A stretch of 64,000 nucleotides of DNA from Callorhinus ursinus (Eukaryota; Chordata; Mammalia; Carnivora; Otariidae): contig NW_020313005.1 in assembly GCF_003265705.1 (NCBI RefSeq), positions 18,953,746-19,017,745 on the forward strand, read 5' to 3'. A program made the position numbers and the translations under genes. The notes under the pieces are model-generated. The model was not told the DNA's origin. It did not search any database and saw only the letters and a list, made by a program, of their open reading frames with translations. Position 1 is the stretch's first letter; every line of letters starts with the position of its first letter. Below, piece by piece: positions 23,101 to 35,100 of the stretch.

Positions 23101-26100
23101 AAAAGAAAAGATCACAAAACCCTGGGTTCAGAAGGGGGGAGAAAAAAAGGCTGATTTCAGCATTGTTTCTCAGGTGCCCTTGAACGACGTCACCTAACCT
23201 CTACTGTATGGACCTCAGCTTAACTGTGTGAAAAATGAAGTTCACAACCCCACCTCTTCCCACATATCTCACTGGTTAAGTAAATGAAGTATTAGGACCA
23301 AAAAGCGTCAGAGAACTGTAGGAAGTTACAAATAAGAGGAAATGGGTAAAACAGTATAATTCTAGCCAAAGTCAAGCCTGTAAATTTTGAACATCATGTC
23401 TCTAAGAGTATAGTTTATGCCTGAGCTTTTCTTCTAGCCCTGAGAAACTCAAAATGCTCACATGGCAGGAAATTTACCATTTTCTTCAGAGGACTCGGTG
23501 CCTCTTTTTGCCTTATTTTTTACTGCTATGACTAGCTGTCACCACATGGTGGCAGCTCTAGGTAAACGCTAAACCTGAGAAAATCATAAAATCCACAAGG
23601 GTGGCTGATGCTCAGGATGGTGCTGTTTCCCAAGGAATTGAATATCTTGTCTTTGAGCAAATGACTGAAAAGAAAGCATATCAGTTCCCATACCCCCTTG
23701 AAAAGCAGCACAGAAAAGATACATATATATTAGATGGGATTAAGAAAAAAGTAGGATTCGGTTCTGGAAGATTCATCTAAATCTGAAGTTACTAAATGTC
23801 CTAAAGAACTCTTTAGGGAGGAGAACTTGGGCAAGCTGACCAAGACAATACCCATTTGTCCTAGACTAACAAAATTACTGTTGATGATTAATTATATTAA
23901 TCACAGCAGTAGCACCAGATTGCTGAGATTCATTCTGGAACATTATGTATTCCTGGGGACATCTCCTGGGAAGCAAATCACAGATGACAAGGGACCCCCT
24001 GAATGGGGTTAAAAGAACAGATGCTTCCATCCATAAAGTACATCTGTTCAGGAGCCTTCAGCTTAGCATGGGTGTGAAGTCACTTGTGGTCTTTCCAGTC
24101 TTTGAAAGAGGAAAGAAATCAGTCATTGTCATGGCATATTTTACCAAAGGTAGAGTGCTCTTCCTCGAACCGCATGTTCTCTCAAAACCAGACTGAAGCC
24201 TTCTGGATCCCAACCCAACAGCTCTGTGTAATGGAGATGCTTTCAAAGCAACTTGTTTACAGGAGAATGAATCCCAAAACTCTCCCCAAATCTGCTGCCC
24301 ACAACATTTCCATGATGCTTTGTGGAGGCCAGTGGAATATAAAGATGGAAGAGACTGGGCCTTGCCATTTCCAGTTAGTCACTAGTTGGGAGCAGTTACT
24401 TGGAACAGAATGTATTTAGTTCCCAGGGGGAAATACAAAAGAAACAGAAACTAGATAGGTAAAATAATTATATGTAAAATCATTTAGAAAGATAAGTATT
24501 ACTAAGTGACTAAGGAATATAAACAAAGAATTATAAAGAAATACAGAACCTATCACTGAACTTTTTAGATATAAATATCTCTTGATTTAAGTACAGAAGA
24601 ATTACAGAAATACAAGATGATTGATATAAGGGTGAAGATCCAGTGCACTGAAATACATTCCTCCAGGGAAGAATGAAGGGGAGTAAGTCGGAGGGGGAGA
24701 CGAACCATGAGAGAAGATGGACTCTGAAAAACAAACTGAGGGTTCTAGAGGGGAAGGGGGTGGGGGGATGGGTTAGCGTGGTGATGGGTATTAAAGAGGG
24801 CACATTCTGCGTGGAGCACTGGGTGTCATGTACAAACAATGAATCATGGAACACTACATCAAAAACTAATGATGTAATGTATGGTGATTAACATAACAAT
24901 AAAAAAATTTAAAAAAAAAAAGAAATACATTCCTCCAGAATGGGTCTCTTCTGAGTTACTTTTGATGCCTTTTCATACCCCAGGAGCAGAGACAGAGCTC
25001 GCTGACACAGCCCTAGATCTACTCCTCTTGCTGCTGATGGAGCAGTGGAGATGGCTATGTACAGAAAACATGCAGAAAGTTCTTCATCTTGTGTTTGGGA
25101 CCCTAGTTCAGAGGTAAGATGGCAGAGTTCTCCATTGTATTAGAGTCTCAAGTTGGATAGGGGTTGAATGTGATGCTGAATTCTGCACTGGAGAGGGAAA
25201 GTGTAGAATCCAGGAAACCTGCAGCCATAAGGAAAGACAGAGACTCTGTAATAGGTGCCCAGGGATGAAGACTGCCTGAAGAGTACCAAAAGGCTTGTGT
25301 TAATCACCTCATCATCTAAATGGGTCTGCTTCTGTAAGACTTCTGGCGTAATCCACTGAGTTATAGACACTGCCTGTGATCTTAAAACACTTCACCTCAA
25401 CTCTTCCTGCTCGGGGATCAGTTCTCCACCCAGTTATGCTCCCAAGCCCTATACCTTTCACCTCGGTAAAACGGACATTTCTCTTCACTGACAGTATATA
25501 TTTACTGTGATGATAAGCAGTGAGACAAGGAGAAAACAGGTCAGTGCTCTGAAAATAAAGATTGTTTTCTCCAAAAGGTATGTAAACATTCACGACTAAA
25601 AAAGTACTTACACAGGATGGTAAGGAATAAAAGTATTACTTACACAGGATGGTAAGGAATAAAAGTATACTTCGATATAAAATGTGGACTGTGATCCCAA
25701 CACCACTTGCGTCTCCTAAAAGGTCTGCATATGGATGGAGTTTTTAGGTGCTAACTTCCTAACCATGAAACTGACACAAACTTTGCTAAATTCAGGATGG
25801 CCAGAGACATGGTCTCAGAACCAGATATAGATAGTGCTTGCTTATGTTTTGACCATTCTTGTTTTGATTTCTCTCTTTTGAGACATCCTGGCAGATCCTA
25901 AAGTAACAAGCCCAATTCTGACCTCTTCTGTTAGCGTATGTCTCATGATAATAGATCACACCAAGAAGAAAAACTATTTTTAAAAACAGAATTATGTGTC
26001 AGTTCTACAAGTAGAAAATCCATTAACAAGGAGCAAGTAAATCTTCCCTCCTACTCTCAGAGTTACTTAAGATTAGGGAAGCTTAAGGAGCTTTAATAAT

Positions 26101-29100
26101 AAAAAGACCTAGTGAAAGAAAAGGATGCACTTTCATATTTGCTGAGCACTCATCATATGCCAGCACTGACCTCTGTGTACATACATTTTCTTGTAGCAGC
26201 CAAGTGAGGTAGGTAGCCCCATTTTATAGAAGAAAATAGAGGTTGGCAAGGTCAGCTAGCATACTCAAGGTCATAGTAAATGACACCTGCACTTTGAAGC
26301 TAGATGTATATAACTCCAAAGCCAGTGTGCTTTTTCCTACATGTTGTAGCTGACAACTGGTCTCCAACCGAAACCCACATATAAAATGCTGACTAGTCTC
26401 CATGCCATTTGACTTTCTCCTTTGTCCCTCCTCCATACTCAACTCTGCCACTAGAGTGCTTTTTCGGAAAAGCAAATATGAACATATAGTCCACACTTAA
26501 TATCCTTCAGTGGTGCCCTATTGCCTACAAAAGTGATTTTTCCACTGTTTCCCAGAGTTCTAGGGTTCCACAGAGGTGCTTTAGAAGCTAAGGGGAAAAC
26601 TGAGTGGACAGTGATCTAATCAAAGAAATTTCATTTTGGTCAGTGTAATAGGCTAGGGATCTGGGTAATTTTTTGTTTGAAAAAGGGCTCCACTGTGTTT
26701 AAAATACATATTTATTATATTAAAATTTCAGCTCTTTTCTTATGTGACATGGTTTGGTCCCAGCCTTATTTCTGATTCTCCCCCATGCAAACCATTCATC
26801 ATGATCTGAACACTCAGTGATCTCTCTTCCTTCAGGCCTTTGTTCATTCTCTTATCTCTACCAGAATGGTCTTTCTCTGTTCATTCTTCTACTCATTCTA
26901 TCTCATGTCTCTCTCGTTCTGTCTCCTTCCCTATGTCCAAAACTCTCCCTCTTCTTGTCTGCTTGGCCTACTGCTAAATATTTTTCAAAAATTAAGCATT
27001 AAATGTCATTTATTCTGAAACTTTTTTGTGGTATCCTCTCCCACCTTCCCCCAGAACTAAGGAGCCCTCTTTTCTACTCTCAAAGTTGTGATGATTATAC
27101 TTATCACAGTGTATTAGAGAAATGATTTTCTTTCCCTAATCCAGTAGTCCTCAAATGGGGGGCAGTTTTCACCCAGGGATATTTGGCAATATCTGGAGAT
27201 ATTTTTGGTTGTCACAACTGCGAAGGGAGGCAGGAAGTTATTTCATCTAGTGGGTAGAGGCCAGGGATGCTGCTGAACATCCTACACTACACAGGACAGC
27301 ATTCTCCCCACCCCCCCAAACAACAATGAATCATCCTACCCAAAATATCAGTAGTGCAGAGGTTGAGAAACTCTGCCCTAGACTATCAGTTCTTTAAGGA
27401 GTAGACCTGGCTATATATCCCCAGCAACTTACACAGGACCCAGGACATAGAAGATGCCATTAAATGTTAGATAAAAGAATAAACATTTCCTTTCTCATTA
27501 CCTTCATATTTGAAGTAGAGTCTCTCTGTTTTTATTCAGTCACCTGTGAATGTTGCTAACTGAGCCTTCATTTCTTTCTTCCTCTATTAAGTTTCCCCTT
27601 GCTGATCTTCCAAATGCTTTCCCAAAACTGGAAGATTCTAAAACTAGCTAGTATGTGATAATTGATTACCCCCTGTCCTTGAAGTCATTTACATGATGAA
27701 TTGGTTTCAAAACACAAGAAATTATTCAGTAGGAACAGAAAAGTATAGGTGAGTGAGGAGGAATTTTTAAAAGATTAAGATTCAGGTAGGAAGAAGTTTA
27801 CCTAAAGTTTGAATAACTCAGAATATTAAAGGGCTTGAGCCAGTAGCAGGTAAGGAAAGAGAAACGTATTTGGGAATTACAGGCAGATCATTGAAGAAGT
27901 AGTATTTTACATAGTTAGGGTTCTATGGGAAATTAAATACAAGGGAATTTCTGATTGAGAATTCTAAGCCAGATTGCATTTACCTCAGTGGGCGATGATT
28001 ATAAATTCTCTAGGGATAGGGAAGAGACAAAGATAAAATGGAGTGGGTGGGATGTGCAGAAGTAAATATATTGTGCCCTCTGGTGTGAGCATACTGGTAG
28101 ACAGTTGTCCAGGCTGTTTGTAGCATTCATCCACTATACCTTGAAATACTCTTACCTATCTGTCCAGCTGGGAAATTGTTTTGGTCTGACTCCTTTATTC
28201 ACCGGACTGGTCAGTAGGAAGGAAATAGACTCAGTCCCTACTTTTCACATTTTGTACAGTTTCATGGTGTTAAAGCTGAGGGCCTTATCCATGATCATCA
28301 AGCTAATGCGTGTTGGAGCCAGAAATCAAACCCAGGTATTCCAAAGCCCAGGTTCTTATCTACACTATATACTACTTGTCTGCTATGATTAATCTCTCTG
28401 AGCTTTGGTTTCCTCATCTGGAAAATAAGAATAATAATAGTATGGATCTGTTTAGGTTCATAAAAGGTGCCCAAGTAGATATTACGTCTTAATATTTGCA
28501 CTTCAGAAAAAGGAAAGAAGGATAAAAAGTATTTTCTTTTTCTAATTGCTCCAGCTAGTGGCCCCAAATTTGCTCTACTTTTATGTCTTCAGGATGACTT
28601 TTGTGTCTTCAGGATGCCCCACTCTATATCAGTCTCCTCCCATAGCTACCACTGTCCCTACTATGCCTGTCTGAGTTACACAGAATAGAGCTCCTAAACA
28701 ATAGAGACTTTGTAAGGCCTTTCAAGGTGACTTTGTGCCAATGGGCTCATTTGTTAAAGCAACAACCAGAGTGTTCCTGTGTCTTACATCGGGAAGCAGA
28801 CTACCTGCGGTCTCTTTCCAGCACAGACAAGCATAGGTTAAGTACAGAGTTCAGTATTTTTCAGGATTACTGGTGCTCCTGGTTACATGGGTGGGGAGAG
28901 TGGCTGGAATCAAGTAGTGCCTTTCCTCATGAAAAGAACTTTGAATCAAGATAAGTTTTAGCCTTCATGTCCCCATCTGTTGACGCTTCCACTAGAACCA
29001 CGCTTCTAGTTAGCTGGGTACATAGCTGTCAGGTGAATGAAAATGAACAAAACCCACGGGTAGCTCACACCATAAGCAAAATCAGGGAGAGGGCTTACAG

Positions 29101-32100
29101 CTAAATTTCCCTTGACTTTGCTTTTACTTCTTTTTTTTAATAATGAGGTGGCATCTCTTTGTTAAAGGAGGGAAATTCTGGATGTATTCAGTGAATTTGA
29201 ATGAAGCTAGTATGACTCTTGTGCAAGAACAGAATACTGTGGCTCTTACTTTTGGAAAACTCTTTGTAACTGTGGTCTGTTATCATAATTTTTTCCAGGC
29301 GATGATATTTTATACTTACTCAGTTGTCTAATATCCCTTCCTGTCACAAAGTTCTTACTTATTTCTAACCAAATTTTATCCTTAAGTCCATTTTGTTTTG
29401 TGTTAGCTGCAATAGAAATAGGAACACAGCTGGCTGACACCCTTCTCACCCTGAGTCTCCACAGACTAGAACTAAGAGTCTTATCCTTCCCTGGTCAAGG
29501 CCTTTCATCTTTCCCTAGAAGTCATTCCATCTTTTTAATGATATATAAACATGACCCTCTTCTCAAATATCTTGTGCTGGGTTCACAGTGCTCTTGAAGC
29601 TTTTTTACAATAAGAGTCAAGAAGAAACCGTGGCTATCTGGAAAAAGAATCCCAGTTCCCCTTCCAGAGGCATGAAGGATCTGTGGTCTGTGGTCTTGTA
29701 TCAGCAAGTTCCCCCTGTGTGTGGTAGACATGGAAAAGACAGGGCTTATTTCAGGACTCAAATTGTAGACATTGATCACCTTGTCACCTTCAGGATATTT
29801 AGTATCCAGCAAACCTTTGTTGAGAGTTTATTTTGTGCAGACACTGTGCTGAACACACAAGCGTATTGTATCACTTAATCCCCTCAAAAGCCTTGTGAAA
29901 GAGGTATCATGATCCCCATTTCAAAGATGAGGAAGCTGAGGCTTACAAAGAATTGTTATTTAGTCCAGATCACAGAGCTAATAAGTATACCACAGGCAGA
30001 ATTCGAACCCATGTTTGTCTGATTTTCAGCTATAATGACTTTATCTTTCAGGGATTGCCCTGGGATTTGAAGGGATTAAAAACCAACAAATATCTTTGCC
30101 TCAGAGTAGTCTACATTCCTCAAGAAGAGATTATCAGTCACTTTGTAAACTCCAAACCACGGTTCTGGGTATGCACATTCACATGTAACACAAAGGGCCC
30201 TGCAGCATCCTGAGGTCAGCCCATGTTACTTCTCCCTGGACAGCTTACATTTCTTTTTATTTTTAAAAAGAGGTTCATACAGTGTTACATTCTTGGGCTT
30301 TACTTGCTTTGGTAAGCAAATAAGCTGAAATTTGATATCCCCCCAAAGCTACAGCACCTTCCCTGCCACTCCACTTACCATTGCTACTCTGACAAAGAGG
30401 TATGGTGTGGTCCCTGCCTGCTTCCTGCTCCGGTGTTGGCCTCTCTCAGACTGTCCCCATGAGGGCTGCCCAGGGAGCACCATGTTTGCTGTGTCTCTGA
30501 AACCACAGGGATCGGAGCTGTATCCTTTTGCAGATGACGTGGACTCTCCTTTGAGCTCTGCACTTTAAAGAGAAGGATAGTTGGTATTGGGGCCACTGAT
30601 AGTTACTGCCGCTTCTCTAGTATCATGAACACACTGCAGCTGGGGCATCAGGGACTGTACAGCCATCTAGATTTGCATTCATCTCCTTAAAATGTCCTAA
30701 TTTTCCAACCTCCTGCATTATCATCCCCAAAAAGATAAATTCTCCCTTCAGCTTTGTTTACTCTCCTTGCTCCCTTAAAAGACCTATATATGCGTAACTG
30801 CCTTGGATGCCAAGAACTCTTGCCAAATCATGAGTGTGCGCTCCCTCACTCTCAAGCTCACTCTCTAGCCTGCAAAAAAAAAGGAGAGTAAATTCAACCT
30901 CATGACCCCTCCTTCTAAGCCAAGGTTGGAAGAGCTCTGAGCTAAGCCAGGCTTCATAAATCTCCCTTGATTGTTGGTGTGGAGAGAGTGGGGGAAGGGA
31001 GCTCAAGAGAAGTTAGATGTCCAAAAAAGGCATTGTTAAGTCAAAGGGAAGTCTTGGACGCATGCGCGCCTGACCTTGTGTGTCAGCTTCTGTGCTGGGA
31101 ACATCCAATTATGTAAGAAGGAGCCCTCCTTGTTTGGAACTAGAGACAAAGGGAGGGGCAGAGGAGTGAGGGTAGCAGGCTAAGCCACGGAGTGAATCCA
31201 GCTTGTGCAGAATGCTCATGTCTGAAAACAGAAGAAACTTAGCAGTATTCCTGCATGCATCAGAATCAGGGTTAGGAAATTGGACAAGTACTCAGACATG
31301 ACTAGGTTGGAGGGAAAGAGGAGGAATGTACTGTGCTCCATTGATAGTAGAAGGTTCGGGGCAGGAAGATCCAGCCAAGGTAAGGGGTGAGATTATTATG
31401 GAGTCCTGATGGAGAGCAAAGGAATGAGAAGAAGCTGGACTGGTTCCCTGCCTGGATGCCCAGAGCAATGCCATGATAAAAATATGAAGCAGGCTAGCAG
31501 TAGAGTACACGAATGCCACGTCCCATGGCTCTGCCCTCCCCATGGCCCCGAAGATGGCATCAGGCTCTGTGTCAAAAGGGCAGCAGACACATTCCTGGCA
31601 TCTACATCAGGATTTCTTAAAGAGTGAGTGAGTGAGTGTGTGTGTGTGTGTGTGTGCATATGCGTGTGTGTGGGTTGGGGGGCACGTGAGAATGGAATAG
31701 CATGGTAAAAAGAGGAAGGAAGAAAAGGTGAAGGTTCTGTAATCTGTGGACAAAGGAGAATAGAAAAGTATGTGAAGTCAGGAATTCTATAGAGATGAAG
31801 GAAAAAAGAAAGAATGTGTCAGGTTTAAGGAGTCCAATAAGCAGTGGACCCAGGAGAAAATTAAATGGCAAGCTCTGGACTTTATGCCAGGCCATGAACT
31901 CGTTTTCTTAGAAATGCAGTCCCTATAAACCATCTCCCAGGAAAGGTCAGGAGAAGAAGTGTGGCGAGAGGAGGGGACCCTTGCAGAGGGCTGTGTTGCC
32001 AGGCACGCGTGTTCGTCTTCCTGAAAGACGGTTAAAAATGGCTGACTACGTCCTCTGCACTAATTCTCCCAGGTCACGCCAGAATCAGAGGAGTTCCTTA

Positions 32101-35100
32101 CCACTTTCTCAATGGGCATGTCTAGAAGCAGATGGATAAAGGGTCTCTCTGACCTTGGTTAGATCTTAAGGGAAACTCCAGGCCTGCCACCAAAGGATAC
32201 AAGCAAGCGCCCCAGGAAAGGAGCTGACATTTAATACTAACTGTACCAGCTAAGCAGCTTTGTGCTTCATGGACCGATGTGCAGTGCAGTTCTGTGAGAT
32301 AGACCTATATTTACACATCTTACAAGTGAAGAAGAGGATATTCAGATTAAGCTTCCCAGAATCATAGAGCTAGGAAGTATGAGCCCTAAGATTTCTACTT
32401 CAGTCATCCTGGCCTCAAAGCCCATGCAATTTCCTCTACTCTGTATTGCCTCCCCACTCTGCTGGCACAATGCTGGGTTTCTCACCAAGCTGTGCCCACT
32501 AGAACTGGCCTCACTTGCAAGTCCCTCTGCCTTATTTGCGTCTAGTCTTTCTTGCTTTCCATCTGACTGGACTCAAGGACACATGCACATTTAGGTAGTA
32601 TATAAATTGATTTTCATCTACATATTTCTGATTTTTTTCTTAAAACACTCCTGGATCAGAGATTGCATAGTCTCCTTTAGGTATCCCTATTCTGCATCCT
32701 GTTCTCAGTGAGAAAAAGATTTTCAGAGTTAAGATTCAGAGTTTCTCAAGGAACATAGATTACAGCTTTTCTCCTTTGCTCCATAAACTTCTCTTTCTTG
32801 TAATTCAGTTCTGGCGTCTTGTGGTTTCTTATACCTGATCTCTTTCTATGCAGTTTCTGTAGGAAAATAGCATACTTTTGCAAGAGCCCCAGATACAAAC
32901 TAAATCTCAAAATTCTTTCAAACCAAGTCTCCAGATTTTCCTGTCAGATTATTTTCTGGCCCTTTATTGACTTGAGTCATTATTGACTCAAGTAGTTTTT
33001 AGAGGTCCTGAAAATAATTTTTTGCACTGATGCTTTGCTCACGTTGTATTGTGCTTCCTTGGGAGAAAAGGGACACTGCTTGTCTCATGCCTCTCCCACT
33101 AGACCTTGACAAAGGGAAGTTCTCAATTTCTGTAGATTGGGCCAAGAAGGGCCCCAGGAGTGTCTCCTATTATGAGCAGTCTCCCTGTCATATTTCTTAG
33201 GTGTCACTTACTCTACACCCACCTTCGGATGAAGATACCATGTCTTTTCTATCCTATACTGACACTTACTACTTGAATACATCTTTAAGGTTGTAATAGA
33301 TAGGTGGTACCTGATTGCCTGTGCCTGTGTGTTTTTGCACTTCTGCGTGTAAATTCTCATACACTCAGAGAGGCAGAATTGGTTATTGCATCAGTTAAGA
33401 ATAAAACAGGATCTCATGAGGTATTTAGACCTCAGTACCTTTCTTCAGGTCAAGTTACTGGTACCTCTTGCCCATCTGTAGCTACAAATAGGAACCCAGG
33501 ACAGTTCTGATTTCAGTATCCTGAGAGCGGGGACTCTGTCTTATTCATCATTCTGTCATAAGCACCTAATCATATACATGGAAGGCACTTAACAAATTTG
33601 GTCGAATGAACATCACATGCCATTCCAATCAAATCAAGTCCCTCTGTTTATCACTAGTGAAGATCTCAGAGATTCCTCAGTCATGCTGGGGGACAAGAAA
33701 CACCAGTGTAAACTGAAGTCTCTGTTATATCCCTCCCGCACAGCTCTTTAAGTGAGCACCTCAAATTCCCAGAGCCATGGTTGAGCCTGAGAAGAGGTTT
33801 TTCCTTTGGGCCCTTCAGGCCCTCTCCTATCCTAGCGGCACTCTCCTTTCCAGAAGAACATAGTGTCCTCTCTGCCATGGGCCCCCACTGTGAGGCCCAT
33901 CTAAGCTGGCCCTCTCTGGAAGCATGTCCCGCTGTTGTGCTTCTCAGCTTCTTTCCTTCCACGCAGGGAAATAAGAATATGGGCTTTGAAGTCAGACAGA
34001 TCTGAATTCAAATCCTCCTTTGCGTCTTACTATCTGTGTGACTTAGAACAAGTCACTTAACCTCCCTCTGCCTCCATTACTCTCCAAATGGGAATAACAG
34101 TGCCCAGCTCATAAAGTTAGTTGGAAGATAAGAGATGATAATGAAAGCCTCTTGAGGCATGCCTGGCACATAGAAGCTCTCAGTAACTGTGAGTTCTCGT
34201 TCATCTTTACAAGCTCCATGTTCCACTTCCTTGGGAACTCTAAATTGCTAGGGCAGTAGCATATCTGATGTAAAGAATATGTTTACATTTTAATGTGTTT
34301 TTTTGGAAAAGTCTTTATAGTGTGCTTGCTTTGGGATCTGTTAGCAAAAGACCCTGGGAGACAGAAATTCTTTCCTGCACCCTTTAAATCCAGGTCCCTT
34401 TCTTCATATGATCTTTTATCTATGCACTCTTCCATCCTGTCTTATATACTTAAACTCTTCCCTGGTCATATCCAGAGCAGAACCTCAGAGTTTCTTCAGA
34501 ACCAGGGAACTGCCTAATCCAGGTGCTCCTAACTCTCTTCATTTGCTTCCTAGGAAACTAACTTTATGTAGTTTTTGTTATGGTGACCTCTTTACAAATA
34601 ATTTTTGAGAAGTCTGTGTAAGATTTGGTGCCTGTGTGTACTTACTAAGTAGCAGCTGCCGGCTAGCTCTTCAGATCTAATATATGACTGTTTGTACTTC
34701 AAGGTCCTTTCAGCCTAAGAAAAGAGAGAACCCATATGAATCAATTAGAAATACTGAACAATGTGAAGCTAAATGACGTGGTATAGACTGTAAACAGTAA
34801 AAAAAAAAATTCAGATTCTTGGGCGTAAACATTAGGGAGGCTTTATAGAGGAAAGTAAGTGTTTAGAACTAGATGTAAGATAGGTATCATTTAGACAGGT
34901 TTAATGTAAAGAATATTCCAGACACAAAGCATTTTAAAGAGAGGAGAGGGCATTATTTCTGCTTCTAAATAAAAAAGTAACCTTTAAACATATTTTTAAT
35001 GTCTTCATCCAGTTACTCTCTGAGAGAGACAGAGACAGTGTGTGTATGTGAGAGAGAGTGTTCATGCGTACAGAAGACAGAGAGAAAAATCATTTTGTTA

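Larger units (their letters stand above)
22055..24983 (+). other. SNX19 intron 7
   Basis: It contains a diverged L2-like antisense stretch at about 22160-22260, a CAN-SINE at 22534 and a truncated L1 at 24667. The 22748-24640 interval shows no named repeat. The small open frames there (such as 22778-23035 and 24084-24419) have no recognisable product. Confidence 0.6.

Noticed and set aside
30750..31130. A possible retroviral LTR (TATA-like ATATATG, CT-rich R region, GCATGCGCGC)
   Set aside because: I could not find matching terminal repeats or a target duplication, and the similarity to an LTR is only general.
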